In this document: positions 57,347-64,000 of the stretch, one piece after another | Layout of the letters: each line of letters starts with the position of its first letter | Position numbering within the stretch: position 1 is the stretch's first letter | NCBI RefSeq assembly: GCF_003052605.1 | Contig: NZ_QASO01000130.1 | Span: 1-64,000, forward strand | Direction: 5' to 3' | Length of the DNA stretch: 64,000 nt | Origin: Ectopseudomonas oleovorans | GTDB taxonomy: Bacteria; Pseudomonadota; Gammaproteobacteria; Pseudomonadales; Pseudomonadaceae | The notes under the pieces: model-generated | Told to the model about the DNA's origin: nothing | What the model saw: only the letters and a program-made list of their open reading frames with translations | The model's database searches: none | Position numbers and translations under genes: made by a program

Positions 57347-58534
57347 ATGCTGTCGGGAATCAGCGCCCTGCTCGGCGCCCTTCGCGCTCTGGAGCGCGAC
57401 AACGGCCAGGCCGTGCTCGCCACCGTGGTCAAGGTCGAAGGCTCGGCCTACCGCCGCCCCGGTGCGCGCATGCTGATCCCGCTCTACGGCGGCACCGTGG
57501 GCACCATCAGCGGCGGTTGCCTGGAGTCCGAAGTGGCGAAGAAGGCCTGGTGGCTGACTGATAGCGGCGAAGCCGTGATCCGCCGTTACAGCACCGCCAC
57601 CCAGGACGACGATGACGATCAGGACGCCGCACTGACCTTCGGCCTTGGCTGCAACGGCACCGTGCACGTATTGCTCGAACGCCACAGCGCGGAAAAGCCG
57701 CTGGCGGTGCTCGAGTTGCTGCGCAAGGTGCGTGAAAGCGGCCAGGCCGGGGCGGTCGCCACGGTGATCGGCAGCTATCGCAACGCCCGTGTACGCGTGG
57801 GCGAGCGTCTGTATCTGCATCCATCACTGAGCGACGGCAGCCGCCTACTCGATTCCGCACTCGACGCCGAGGTTCGCGCCGATCTGCAACGAACCCTGAC
57901 CGATGGCCGCTCCTCGCTGCGCAGCTACCGTGATGAGCGTGGCGAGATCGAGGTGTTCTGCGAATACCTGGCGCCACAGCGGCGCCTGGTGATCTTCGGC
58001 GCCGGGCATGATGCACAGCCGCTGACGCATATGGCCAAACTGCTGGACTGGCACGTCAGCGTGGTCGATGGCCGCGCCCATTTCGCCCGCGCCGAGCGCT
58101 TTCCCGACGCAGATACGGTGCTGCAGGTCGATGCACGCCCACCCTACGACCTGCACACGCTCACCGACGGCGCCATGGTGGCGATCATGAGCCACAGCTA
58201 CAGCCAGGATCGCCACTGGCTGGGCAGCGTGCTGCAGGGCACGCCGGCCTATATCGGCCAACTGGGGCCACGCGATCGCACCGAACGGCTACTGGACGAG
58301 ATCCGCCAACACAGCCCGCACTTGCCGGCGTTGGAGTGCCTGCACTACCCGATCGGCCTGGACATCGGCGGCGATACGCCGGAGAGCGTGGCCACGGCGA
58401 TTCTCGCCGAGATGACCGCCGCCATTAACCTCCGTGCAGGCGGCATGCTCAAGCATCGCCAGGCGGCGATCCACACGCCAACACCACTGGACTGCAGCGA
58501 GATCGTGCCGGCGACCAGGCTAAGTGCATCCTGA
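57347..58534 (+). CDS. XdhC/CoxI-family molybdenum-enzyme maturation protein
   Basis: A 395-residue XdhC-family protein that would bind and sulfurate the molybdenum cofactor before insertion into a xanthine dehydrogenase-type enzyme. The N-terminal XdhC domain has GSAYRRPGARMLI and GTISGGCLESEVAKKAW. The C-terminal Rossmann domain has RRLVIFGAGHDAQPLTHMAK and MSHSYSQDRHWL, then AYIGQLGPRDR. It converges with the molybdenum hydroxylase large-subunit gene and is probably its chaperone. Confidence 0.88.
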   Translation: MLSGISALLGALRALERDNGQAVLATVVKVEGSAYRRPGARMLIPLYGGTVGTISGGCLESEVAKKAWWLTDSGEAVIRRYSTATQDDDDDQDAALTFGLGCNGTVHVLLERHSAEKPLAVLELLRKVRESGQAGAVATVIGSYRNARVRVGERLYLHPSLSDGSRLLDSALDAEVRADLQRTLTDGRSSLRSYRDERGEIEVFCEYLAPQRRLVIFGAGHDAQPLTHMAKLLDWHVSVVDGRAHFARAERFPDADTVLQVDARPPYDLHTLTDGAMVAIMSHSYSQDRHWLGSVLQGTPAYIGQLGPRDRTERLLDEIRQHSPHLPALECLHYPIGLDIGGDTPESVATAILAEMTAAINLRAGGMLKHRQAAIHTPTPLDCSEIVPATRLSAS

Positions 58535-58562
58535 TCCCCGGATTGCATCGAGGCCACAGACT

Positions 58563-58590
58563 CGTAGGGTGGGCTAAAGCCCACCCTACG
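58563..58590. repeat. Perfect hairpin CGTAGGGTGGGCT / AGCCCACCCTACG
   Basis: A 13-bp perfect stem with a 2-nt loop, 28 bp after the XdhC stop. It may end xdhC transcription and resembles dispersed GTAGGGTGGGC elements of Pseudomonas genomes. Confidence 0.7.
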
Positions 58591-58609
58591 GCTACTTGCC
58601 CGCCATCTC

Positions 58610-58664
58610 CGTAGGAGCGGCTTCAGCCGCGATCACCTGGCTCGCCGCTATAGCGGCTCCTACG
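58610..58664. repeat. GTAGGAGC-type inverted repeat
   Basis: CGTAGGAGCGGCTTCAGCCG at the left pairs imperfectly with TAGCGGCTCCTACG at the right. It lies between convergent genes, like its relatives at 28291 and 52681. Confidence 0.7.
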
Positions 58665-58751
58665 AAGAGCGATACCGCGAGAGACCTCAGATCTACCCCT
58701 GGCGCAATTCTGTGGCAGGGCTTTGGCCGCAAACGCCCCCAGCTGCCCCAT

Positions 58752-58790
58752 AAACACGAACGCCCGGGATTACCCCGGGCGTTCGTGTTT
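58752..58790. terminator. Terminator between xdhC and the molybdenum hydroxylase gene
   Basis: A perfect 17-bp stem (AAACACGAACGCCCGGG and its complement) with a 5-nt loop. Flanking A and T runs make it work in both directions. It is 13 bp beyond the stop of the large subunit on the minus strand. Confidence 0.85.
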
Positions 58791-58803
58791 CCAGTATCGG
58801 ACG

Positions 58804-61041
58804 TCAGGCCTTGATCTGCGCCGGGAATGGCAGCTTGCGCAAGCGCACGCCAGTGGCCGCGAACAGGGCGTTGGCCAGGGCCGGCGCCAGCGGTGGCACG
58901 CCCGGCTCACCGACACCGGTAGGATTCGCCGCCGACGGCACGATATGCACCTCGACCTTGGGCATCTCGTTCATGCGCAGCACCTGGAAGTCGTGGAAGT
59001 TCGATTGCTCGACCCGCCCTTCCTTCAGGGTGATTGCGCTGTGCCGAGCAGCCGCCAGGGCGAAGCCAATGCCGCCTTCCATCTGCGCCTTGATCACATC
59101 CGGATTGATCGCGATGCCACAGTCCACGGCGCACACCACGCGATCCAGACGGTAGCTGCCATCGGCCTTCACCGTGACTTCGGCGACCTGGGCCACGAAC
59201 GAGCCGAACGACTCGTGCACGGCAATGCCACGCCCGCGCTTCTCGCCCTCGGCACCCGCCGCCAGTGGCTTGTCCCAGCCGGCCTGCTTGGCGGCCAGCT
59301 CCAGCGCACCGCGGTGACGCGGATGACTTTCCAGCAACGCATGACGGAAGGCGTAAGGATCCTGCCCTGCAGCGACGGCGGCCTCATCGATCATGGTTTC
59401 GGCGACGTAACCGGTGTGGGTATGACCGACCGAACGCCACCACAGCACCGGCACCTTGATATTGCTCGGCGTGCTCAGCTCCACCTGCAGGTTGCGCACC
59501 GCATAGGACAGGTTGGCGAGACCCTCGACCGAGGTATGGTCGATGCCTTCCTTGATCATGAAGGGCTCCATCGAGGTACCGGTCATGATCGACTGCCCAA
59601 CGATACGGTTGTGCCAGGCCTGCAGCTTGCCGGCCTGGTCCAGGCCGATGCGCACGCGGTGCAGGTACAGCGGCCGGAAATAACCGCCACGAGTATCGTC
59701 CTCACGCGTCCATACCATCTTCACCGGCGCGTCCACGCCCTTGTCACGCGCGGCCTTGGTAATCGCCACCGCCTCCAGCAGGTAGTCCGACACCGAACTG
59801 GCGCGGCGACCAAAGCTGCCGCCGGCATACAGCTGGGTCAGCGACACCTGCTCGGGCGTCAGGCCCAGGTAGCCGCTGATGATGGTTTGGTCGACGGTCT
59901 GAAACTGCTCGCCGTTCCAGATTTCGCAGCGGTCGCTGGAGAGTTTCACCAGGCAGTTCATCGGCTCCATCGCCGCGTGCGCCAGATAAGGAAACTCGTA
60001 GTCGGCCTCGACGGTTTTCGCCGCCTGGGCCAACGCCGCATCGGTATCGCCCTTGCTCGTGGCCGGCAGGCCTGGCTTGCCCGCATCGTCGCGGTATTGC
60101 GCGAGAATTTCCTCGCTGCCCAGGGTGAAGGCCTGGCTCTCGTCCCACTCGATCACCAGCGCATCGCGGCCCTGGCGCGCCGCCCAGGTGTTCTTCGCCA
60201 ACACGGCGACGCCCGAACGACCGTGGGGCAGATCGCGAAACTCCACCACCTCGACCACGTCACGCACGGCCTTGGCCTTGCTGCTGTCGACCGAGCGCGG
60301 CACGCCGCCGAAGCGTGGCGGATAAGCAACCATGGCCACCAGCATGCCGGGCAGCTTGAAGTCCTGGGTGAAGATGGCGCTGCCATCGGTCTTGTCGGTG
60401 CTGTCCTTGCGGCGCAGCTCGAGCTTGCCGATCAGCTTGAAGTCCTTGGGGTCCTTGAGTTGCACCTGCTCCGGCACCGGCAGTGATGCCGCCGCCTCGA
60501 CCAGATCACCGAAGCCGGCACTGCGACCTGAACCGGCGTGACTGACCACGCCCTTGTCGACGCTGATTTCACTTACCGGCACGCTCCAACGCTGCGCGGC
60601 AGCCGCCACCAGCATGGCCTTGGCGGTCGCACCGGCATTGCGCATCTGCTCCCAAGAGTTGGCCATGGCGGTGCTGCCGCCAGTGCCCTGCATGGGGCCG
60701 AAGGCGAGATTGTTGTAGCGTTTCACATCGGCCGGCGCGCCTTCGACGCGTACCTTGTCCCAGTCGGCATCCAGCTCTTCGGCGAGCAGGGTGGCCAGGC
60801 CGGTGTAGCTGCCCTGGCCCATTTCCAGGTGTTTGGCCAGAACGGTCACCGTGCCATCGAGGTCGATGCGCACGAAGGCATTCGGTTCCAGCGGGCCACC
60901 TGCCGCCAGCGCATCCATACCGCGCATCAGCGGCGCGAAGAAGATGCCCAGCGCCAGGCCACCTGCGCCCTTGAGCAGGGTGCGACGGCTGACATTGAGG
61001 ATGCCGCGAGTCGCGCTATCGGGGGTTTCGATCTTGCCCAT
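58804..61041 (-). CDS. Molybdenum hydroxylase large subunit (isoquinoline 1-oxidoreductase/aldehyde dehydrogenase type), Tat-exported
   Basis: A 745-residue molybdopterin-binding subunit of the xanthine oxidase family, IorB-like. A twin-arginine signal ([19 protein letters not shown]) precedes the mature part. Cofactor and substrate motifs include [47 protein letters not shown] and [18 protein letters not shown], whose GEPG(V/T) holds the catalytic glutamate. It pairs with the 2Fe-2S subunit just upstream. Start chosen at [10 protein letters not shown]; the frame is open to 61389 inside the small subunit gene. The substrate (aldehyde or N-heterocycle) is unknown. Confidence 0.9.
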   Translation of the reverse strand: MGKIETPDSATRGILNVSRRTLLKGAGGLALGIFFAPLMRGMDALAAGGPLEPNAFVRIDLDGTVTVLAKHLEMGQGSYTGLATLLAEELDADWDKVRVEGAPADVKRYNNLAFGPMQGTGGSTAMANSWEQMRNAGATAKAMLVAAAAQRWSVPVSEISVDKGVVSHAGSGRSAGFGDLVEAAASLPVPEQVQLKDPKDFKLIGKLELRRKDSTDKTDGSAIFTQDFKLPGMLVAMVAYPPRFGGVPRSVDSSKAKAVRDVVEVVEFRDLPHGRSGVAVLAKNTWAARQGRDALVIEWDESQAFTLGSEEILAQYRDDAGKPGLPATSKGDTDAALAQAAKTVEADYEFPYLAHAAMEPMNCLVKLSSDRCEIWNGEQFQTVDQTIISGYLGLTPEQVSLTQLYAGGSFGRRASSVSDYLLEAVAITKAARDKGVDAPVKMVWTREDDTRGGYFRPLYLHRVRIGLDQAGKLQAWHNRIVGQSIMTGTSMEPFMIKEGIDHTSVEGLANLSYAVRNLQVELSTPSNIKVPVLWWRSVGHTHTGYVAETMIDEAAVAAGQDPYAFRHALLESHPRHRGALELAAKQAGWDKPLAAGAEGEKRGRGIAVHESFGSFVAQVAEVTVKADGSYRLDRVVCAVDCGIAINPDVIKAQMEGGIGFALAAARHSAITLKEGRVEQSNFHDFQVLRMNEMPKVEVHIVPSAANPTGVGEPGVPPLAPALANALFAATGVRLRKLPFPAQIKA

Positions 61042-61055
61042 GTCTATGCGCCTCC

Positions 61056-61514
61056 TCAGGTCAGTTTGCCGGCAGCTTCGTGAATGGCGGCGCGAATCCG
61101 CACATAGGTGGCGCAGCGGCAGATGTTGCTGCTCATGGCCGCGTCGATATCGGCATCGCTCGGCGCCTTGTTGCTGTTCAGCAGCGCCGTCGCCGCCATG
61201 ATCTGCCCGGACTGGCAGTAGCCACACTGCACCACGTCGAGCTGGCGCCAGGCGTCCTGAACCACCTTGCCCACGGCGTCTTCGCCGACCGCCTCGATGG
61301 TGCTGATGCGCTTGCCGACCACCGCCGATACCGGGGTGACGCAAGAGCGGGTCGGCTGGCCTTCGACGTTCACCGTGCAGGCGCCGCACAAGGCCATGCC
61401 ACAGCCGTACTTGGTGCCGGTGAGATTGGCGACGTCGCGCAACGCCCAGAGCAGCGGCATGTCATCGGCCACGTCCAACTCATGGTCCTTGCCATTGAGA
61501 TTCAGGGTAATCAT
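61056..61514 (-). CDS. 2Fe-2S small subunit of a molybdenum hydroxylase
   Basis: A 152-residue protein with a plant-type ferredoxin cluster (KYGCGMALCGACTVNVEG) and a second, helical cluster domain (QCGYCQSGQIMAATALL, SSNICRCATYVRIRAAI). This is the IorA/CoxS-type electron-transfer subunit. It precedes the large subunit by 14 bp. It lacks a signal peptide and would be exported with the Tat-tagged partner. No FAD subunit is nearby, so electrons probably pass to a cytochrome. Confidence 0.92.
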   Translation of the reverse strand: MITLNLNGKDHELDVADDMPLLWALRDVANLTGTKYGCGMALCGACTVNVEGQPTRSCVTPVSAVVGKRISTIEAVGEDAVGKVVQDAWRQLDVVQCGYCQSGQIMAATALLNSNKAPSDADIDAAMSSNICRCATYVRIRAAIHEAAGKLT

Positions 61515-61725
61515 GGTCTACCCACCTTGTTCTGATGGTGTCTGATGGTTCCGGCATGGCTTGCCGGTGGTCACGGTCAACCCCGCACACAGGGGGCCAG
61601 GTCATCACTGTAGTGGGCACAAAAGCACCTGTCGCCGCCGACCACAGAGATCGGCAGAACCGGGCAATAAGTTCGTAGAATCGGGCAAGCTCACTGCCCT
61701 GCCCGCAGGCAGGGCAACAAGAAAG

Positions 61726-61938
61726 TCAGGCGGCGCGGCGCGAATCAGGTTCGCCGTGCTGAAGGTAGCTGGCGGAAAGCAGCTCGGGGAAGTCGGCAAG
61801 CTCGCGTTGCAGCTGGCACTGCTCGGCATAGTGCTCGATGGCCCGGCGATAGGCCATGCGGCGCTGGTCTTGCAGTTTGCGCCGGGTCTTGGCGTCAGGT
61901 TGGTCGTGCAGTTGCGCGTCATCGAAGATACGAGGCAT
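61726..61938 (-). CDS. Small hypothetical protein, possibly of the PA3496 family
   Basis: A 70-residue charged protein (MPRIFDDAQLHDQPDAKTRR, then KLQDQRRMAYRRAIEHYAEQ). The KTRRKLQDQRRMAYRRAIE segment is a basic helix, and the length suits the small PA3496-type proteins, but I am not certain of this. A GGGAGAACC ribosome site precedes the ATG. It sits between the molybdenum hydroxylase and hexR. Function unknown. Confidence 0.6.
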   Translation of the reverse strand: MPRIFDDAQLHDQPDAKTRRKLQDQRRMAYRRAIEHYAEQCQLQRELADFPELLSASYLQHGEPDSRRAA

Positions 61939-62034
61939 CTCGGTTCTCCCGGAACGAGGACTGGAGTACCCAGCTTCGCCCGAGGAGATGACGCTTTGAC
62001 GGCGTGAAGATGAACAGGCGATGAACCCGTTCTC

Positions 62035-62901
62035 TCAATCCTCGCTGTTACGCAGCGATTTCGGCGACAGACGCAGACTGCGCAGACTGCGCTTGACGCT
62101 CTTGAGGTGGTTGACCAGGCTCGGCCCGCGCGCCATGGCCACGCCCATGGCCAGCACATCGATCACCACTAGGTGGGCGATACGCGAGGTCAGCGGGGTG
62201 TAGATTTCGGTGTCTTCCTGCACGTCGATGGCCAGGTTGACGGTCGACAGCTCCGCCAGTGGCGTCTGGCTAGGGCACAGGGTGATCAGGCTGGCGCCGG
62301 ACTCACGCACCAGGTTGGCGGTGATCAGCAGGTCCTTGGAACGGCCGGACTGAGAGATGCACACCGCCACGTCGCCCGGCTGCAGGGTCACCGCACTCAT
62401 CGCCTGCATGTGCGGGTCGGAATAGGCCGCGGCGTTGAGCAGCAGGCGGAAGAACTTGTGCTGAGCGTCGGCAGCCACCGCGCCGGATGCACCGAAACCA
62501 TAGAACTCCACGCGCTGCGCGTTGGAGCAGGCGGCGATGGCGCGCTGCAGCGCCTCGGGGTCGAGCTTCTCGCGCACCTCCATCAGCGTATGCAGGGTGG
62601 TGTCGAAGATCTTCAGGCTAAAGTCGGCGACCGAGTCATCCTCGTGAATCGCGAACTGACCGAAGCTGGCCCCGGCAGCCAGACTCTGCGCCAGCTTCAG
62701 CTTGAGGTCCTGGAAGCCACTGCAACCGATGGCGCGGCAGAAGCGCACGATGGTCGGCTCGCTGATGCCGACGCTGTGCGCCAGTTCGGCCATGGAGCTG
62801 TGCATCACCGATGCAGGATCGAGCAAGACGTGATCGGCCACCTTGAGCTCGGACTTGCGCAGCAGGTGGCGCGACTGGGCGATGTGTTGCAACAGATTCA
62901 C
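62035..62901 (-). CDS. hexR: HexR, RpiR-family regulator of central carbon metabolism
   Basis: A 288-residue regulator with an N-terminal RpiR-type HTH (KSELKVADHVLLDPASVMHS, SVGISEPTIVRFCRAIGCSGFQDLK) and a C-terminal SIS sugar-phosphate domain (about 125-260; VEFYGFGASGAVAADAQHKF, GDVAVCISQSGRSKD). HexR represses zwf, edd and gap genes and is released by the Entner-Doudoroff intermediate KDPG. It is divergent from zwf, with a HexR operator in between. Confidence 0.95.
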   Translation of the reverse strand: MNLLQHIAQSRHLLRKSELKVADHVLLDPASVMHSSMAELAHSVGISEPTIVRFCRAIGCSGFQDLKLKLAQSLAAGASFGQFAIHEDDSVADFSLKIFDTTLHTLMEVREKLDPEALQRAIAACSNAQRVEFYGFGASGAVAADAQHKFFRLLLNAAAYSDPHMQAMSAVTLQPGDVAVCISQSGRSKDLLITANLVRESGASLITLCPSQTPLAELSTVNLAIDVQEDTEIYTPLTSRIAHLVVIDVLAMGVAMARGPSLVNHLKSVKRSLRSLRLSPKSLRNSED

Positions 62902-62991
62902 TGAGATAGGCTCTATGCAGAAAAGGGTCTACCGCGGCACTCGGCGGGTCATAGCTCGGTTATGATCGGCGGGCGGCGGTTGTAGTGACCT

Positions 62992-63006
62992 TGTAGTTAT
63001 ACTACA
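62992..63006. promoter_or_regulatory. HexR operator upstream of zwf
   Basis: TGTAGTTATACTACA is a perfect palindrome (TGTAGT/ACTACA around TAT) that fits the HexR consensus TGTARTNNNAYTACA. It lies in the hexR-zwf intergenic region, 145 bp before the zwf start. An extra TGTAGT half site lies at 62981-62986. Confidence 0.85.
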
Positions 63007-63151
63007 TAGCTCGCGCTCGCGCACAGCCAAGCCACTGCCAATTCGCTGAACGAACGTTCCGGCAAAGGGGCGCAGCCGATCTTTTCACTGCCTCTTTGCT
63101 GCAAACGCAGGTAGCTTGCAACGGCCTGCCATAACGAGTCGGAGTCTTCCC

Positions 63152-64000
63152 TTGAGCATCCCCTGCGACATGCTGGTCTTCGGTGGTACGGGCGATCTGG
63201 CCCTGCATAAACTGCTGCCAGCGCTTTATCACCTGCATCGCGAAGGACGCCTGCACGCTGATGTGCGCATCCTCGCCCTGGCCCGCAGCAGCCACACCCG
63301 CGAGGCCTACCAGGCCCTGGCCGAGCGTCACTGCCGCGCTCAGGTGGCGCGCGCCGATTTTGCCAACGAGACCTGGGCCAGCTTCGCCGCACGCCTCGAC
63401 TACTTCGCCATGGATGCGGCGCAAAGCGCCGATTTCGGCCGCCTGGCCAAGCGCCTGGGGCGTGATGACGAGCGCGTACGGGTCTATTACCTGGCCACCG
63501 CACCGAGTCTGTTCGAAGCCATCGCAGCGCACCTGGCCAACGCCGGCCTGGCTGGTCCTGCCGCGCGCATCGTGCTGGAAAAACCCATCGGCCACTCGCT
63601 GGAATCGGCCCGCGCGATCAACGCCGCCATCGGCGCCGTGTTCGACGAGGCGCGGGTGTTTCGCATCGACCATTATCTGGGCAAGGAAACCGTGCAGAAC
63701 CTGATGGCGCTGCGCTTCGCCAACGCCCTGTTCGAGCCGGTGTGGCGCGCTGGGCACATCGATCACGTGCAGATCAGCGTGTGCGAAACCCTGGGCGTGG
63801 AAAACCGCGGCGGCTACTACGACAAGGCCGGCGCCATGCGCGACATGATCCAGAATCACCTGCTGCAACTGCTCTGCCTGGTGGCCATGGAGGCGCCGGT
63901 GCGCTTCGACGCCGACGCGGTGCGCAACGAAAAGGTGAAGATCCTCGAAGCGCTGAAACCCATCTCCGGCCTCGACGTGCAGGACAAGACCGTGCGCGGC
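63152..64000 (+). CDS. zwf: Glucose-6-phosphate 1-dehydrogenase (partial, runs off the window)
   Basis: The first 283 codons of G6PDH, the entry to the Entner-Doudoroff and pentose phosphate pathways. The NADP-binding loop is CDMLVFGGTGDLALHKLLPALYHL, and the substrate motif RIDHYLGKETVQNLMALRFAN is present with the conserved Lys and His. A TTG at 63152 with GGAG about 8 bp upstream is the probable start; the first ATG (63170) lies inside the nucleotide-binding segment. The gene continues past base 64000, so the C-terminus is not seen. Confidence 0.93.
   Translation, partial: MSIPCDMLVFGGTGDLALHKLLPALYHLHREGRLHADVRILALARSSHTREAYQALAERHCRAQVARADFANETWASFAARLDYFAMDAAQSADFGRLAKRLGRDDERVRVYYLATAPSLFEAIAAHLANAGLAGPAARIVLEKPIGHSLESARAINAAIGAVFDEARVFRIDHYLGKETVQNLMALRFANALFEPVWRAGHIDHVQISVCETLGVENRGGYYDKAGAMRDMIQNHLLQLLCLVAMEAPVRFDADAVRNEKVKILEALKPISGLDVQDKTVRG

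Noticed and set aside
58723-60486. A 587-residue + strand frame opposite the molybdenum hydroxylase gene
   Set aside because: His/Arg/Gln-rich antisense shadow without family features.

Overview
The window is high-GC gammaproteobacterial DNA that reads as a Pseudomonas chromosome. Support comes from the gene neighbourhoods gcdR-gcdH-gcdG, pntAA-pntAB-pntB, pycR/pycA-pycB and hexR/zwf, the tandem DUF2388 genes, a LexA-controlled PA0069-type radical SAM gene, and a type I-F CRISPR-Cas system whose Csy proteins closely resemble those of P. aeruginosa as I remember them. The species is not decided; the P. mendocina/oleovorans group is an inference. No rRNA, tRNA, transposase or prophage gene was seen.

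Layout. 1-3.9 kb: glutarate/lysine catabolism (gcdG, gcdH, gcdR). 4.4-7.3 kb: proton-translocating transhydrogenase. 7.6-14.6 kb: two DUF1127 genes, a DUF2388-DUF2388-DUF4105 operon, a GFA-fold protein, an AEC transporter, a frameshifted amino-acid-type binding protein and a PilT/PilU-like ATPase. 14.6-20 kb: an NCS2/AzgA-type permease and a TAXI-type TRAP transporter. 20-26 kb: a truncated AraC gene, a structured leader RNA, a globin-coupled PAS-GGDEF-EAL protein translationally coupled to a PAS chemoreceptor, and a luciferase-like monooxygenase. 26-30 kb: lipoprotein, aminopeptidase, DUF1161, HAD phosphatase and membrane protein genes.

30.2-43.2 kb is the most distinctive part, a complete type I-F CRISPR-Cas locus: array 1 (10 repeats), cas1, cas2-3, a reversed hipBA toxin-antitoxin-like pair, csy1-csy2-csy3-csy4, then array 2 (32 repeats). 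The hipBA pair sits between the adaptation/nuclease genes and the Csy complex genes. It is divergent from csy1 across a 248-bp AT-rich region packed with inverted repeats that look like operators, so HipB may also control the Csy operon. Array 1 preserves a stepwise history of repeat mutation. Both leaders carry an IHF consensus site at the same distance from the first repeat, but only array 2 has a second, leader-proximal IHF site.

43.3-64 kb: GNAT acetyltransferase, gamma carbonic anhydrase, oligopeptidase A (prlC), a YheV-like zinc ribbon, a frameshifted AraC regulator next to a BASS transporter, the SOS-controlled radical SAM gene, a fructokinase remnant, a beta carbonic anhydrase facing an SbtA/SbtB-like bicarbonate module, two-subunit pyruvate carboxylase with its LysR regulator, XdhC with a Tat-exported molybdenum hydroxylase, and hexR/zwf with a HexR operator. 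zwf runs off the right edge.

All family calls are by reading; no search was run. Several pieces of gene decay were found: two single-base frameshifts and three gene remnants.
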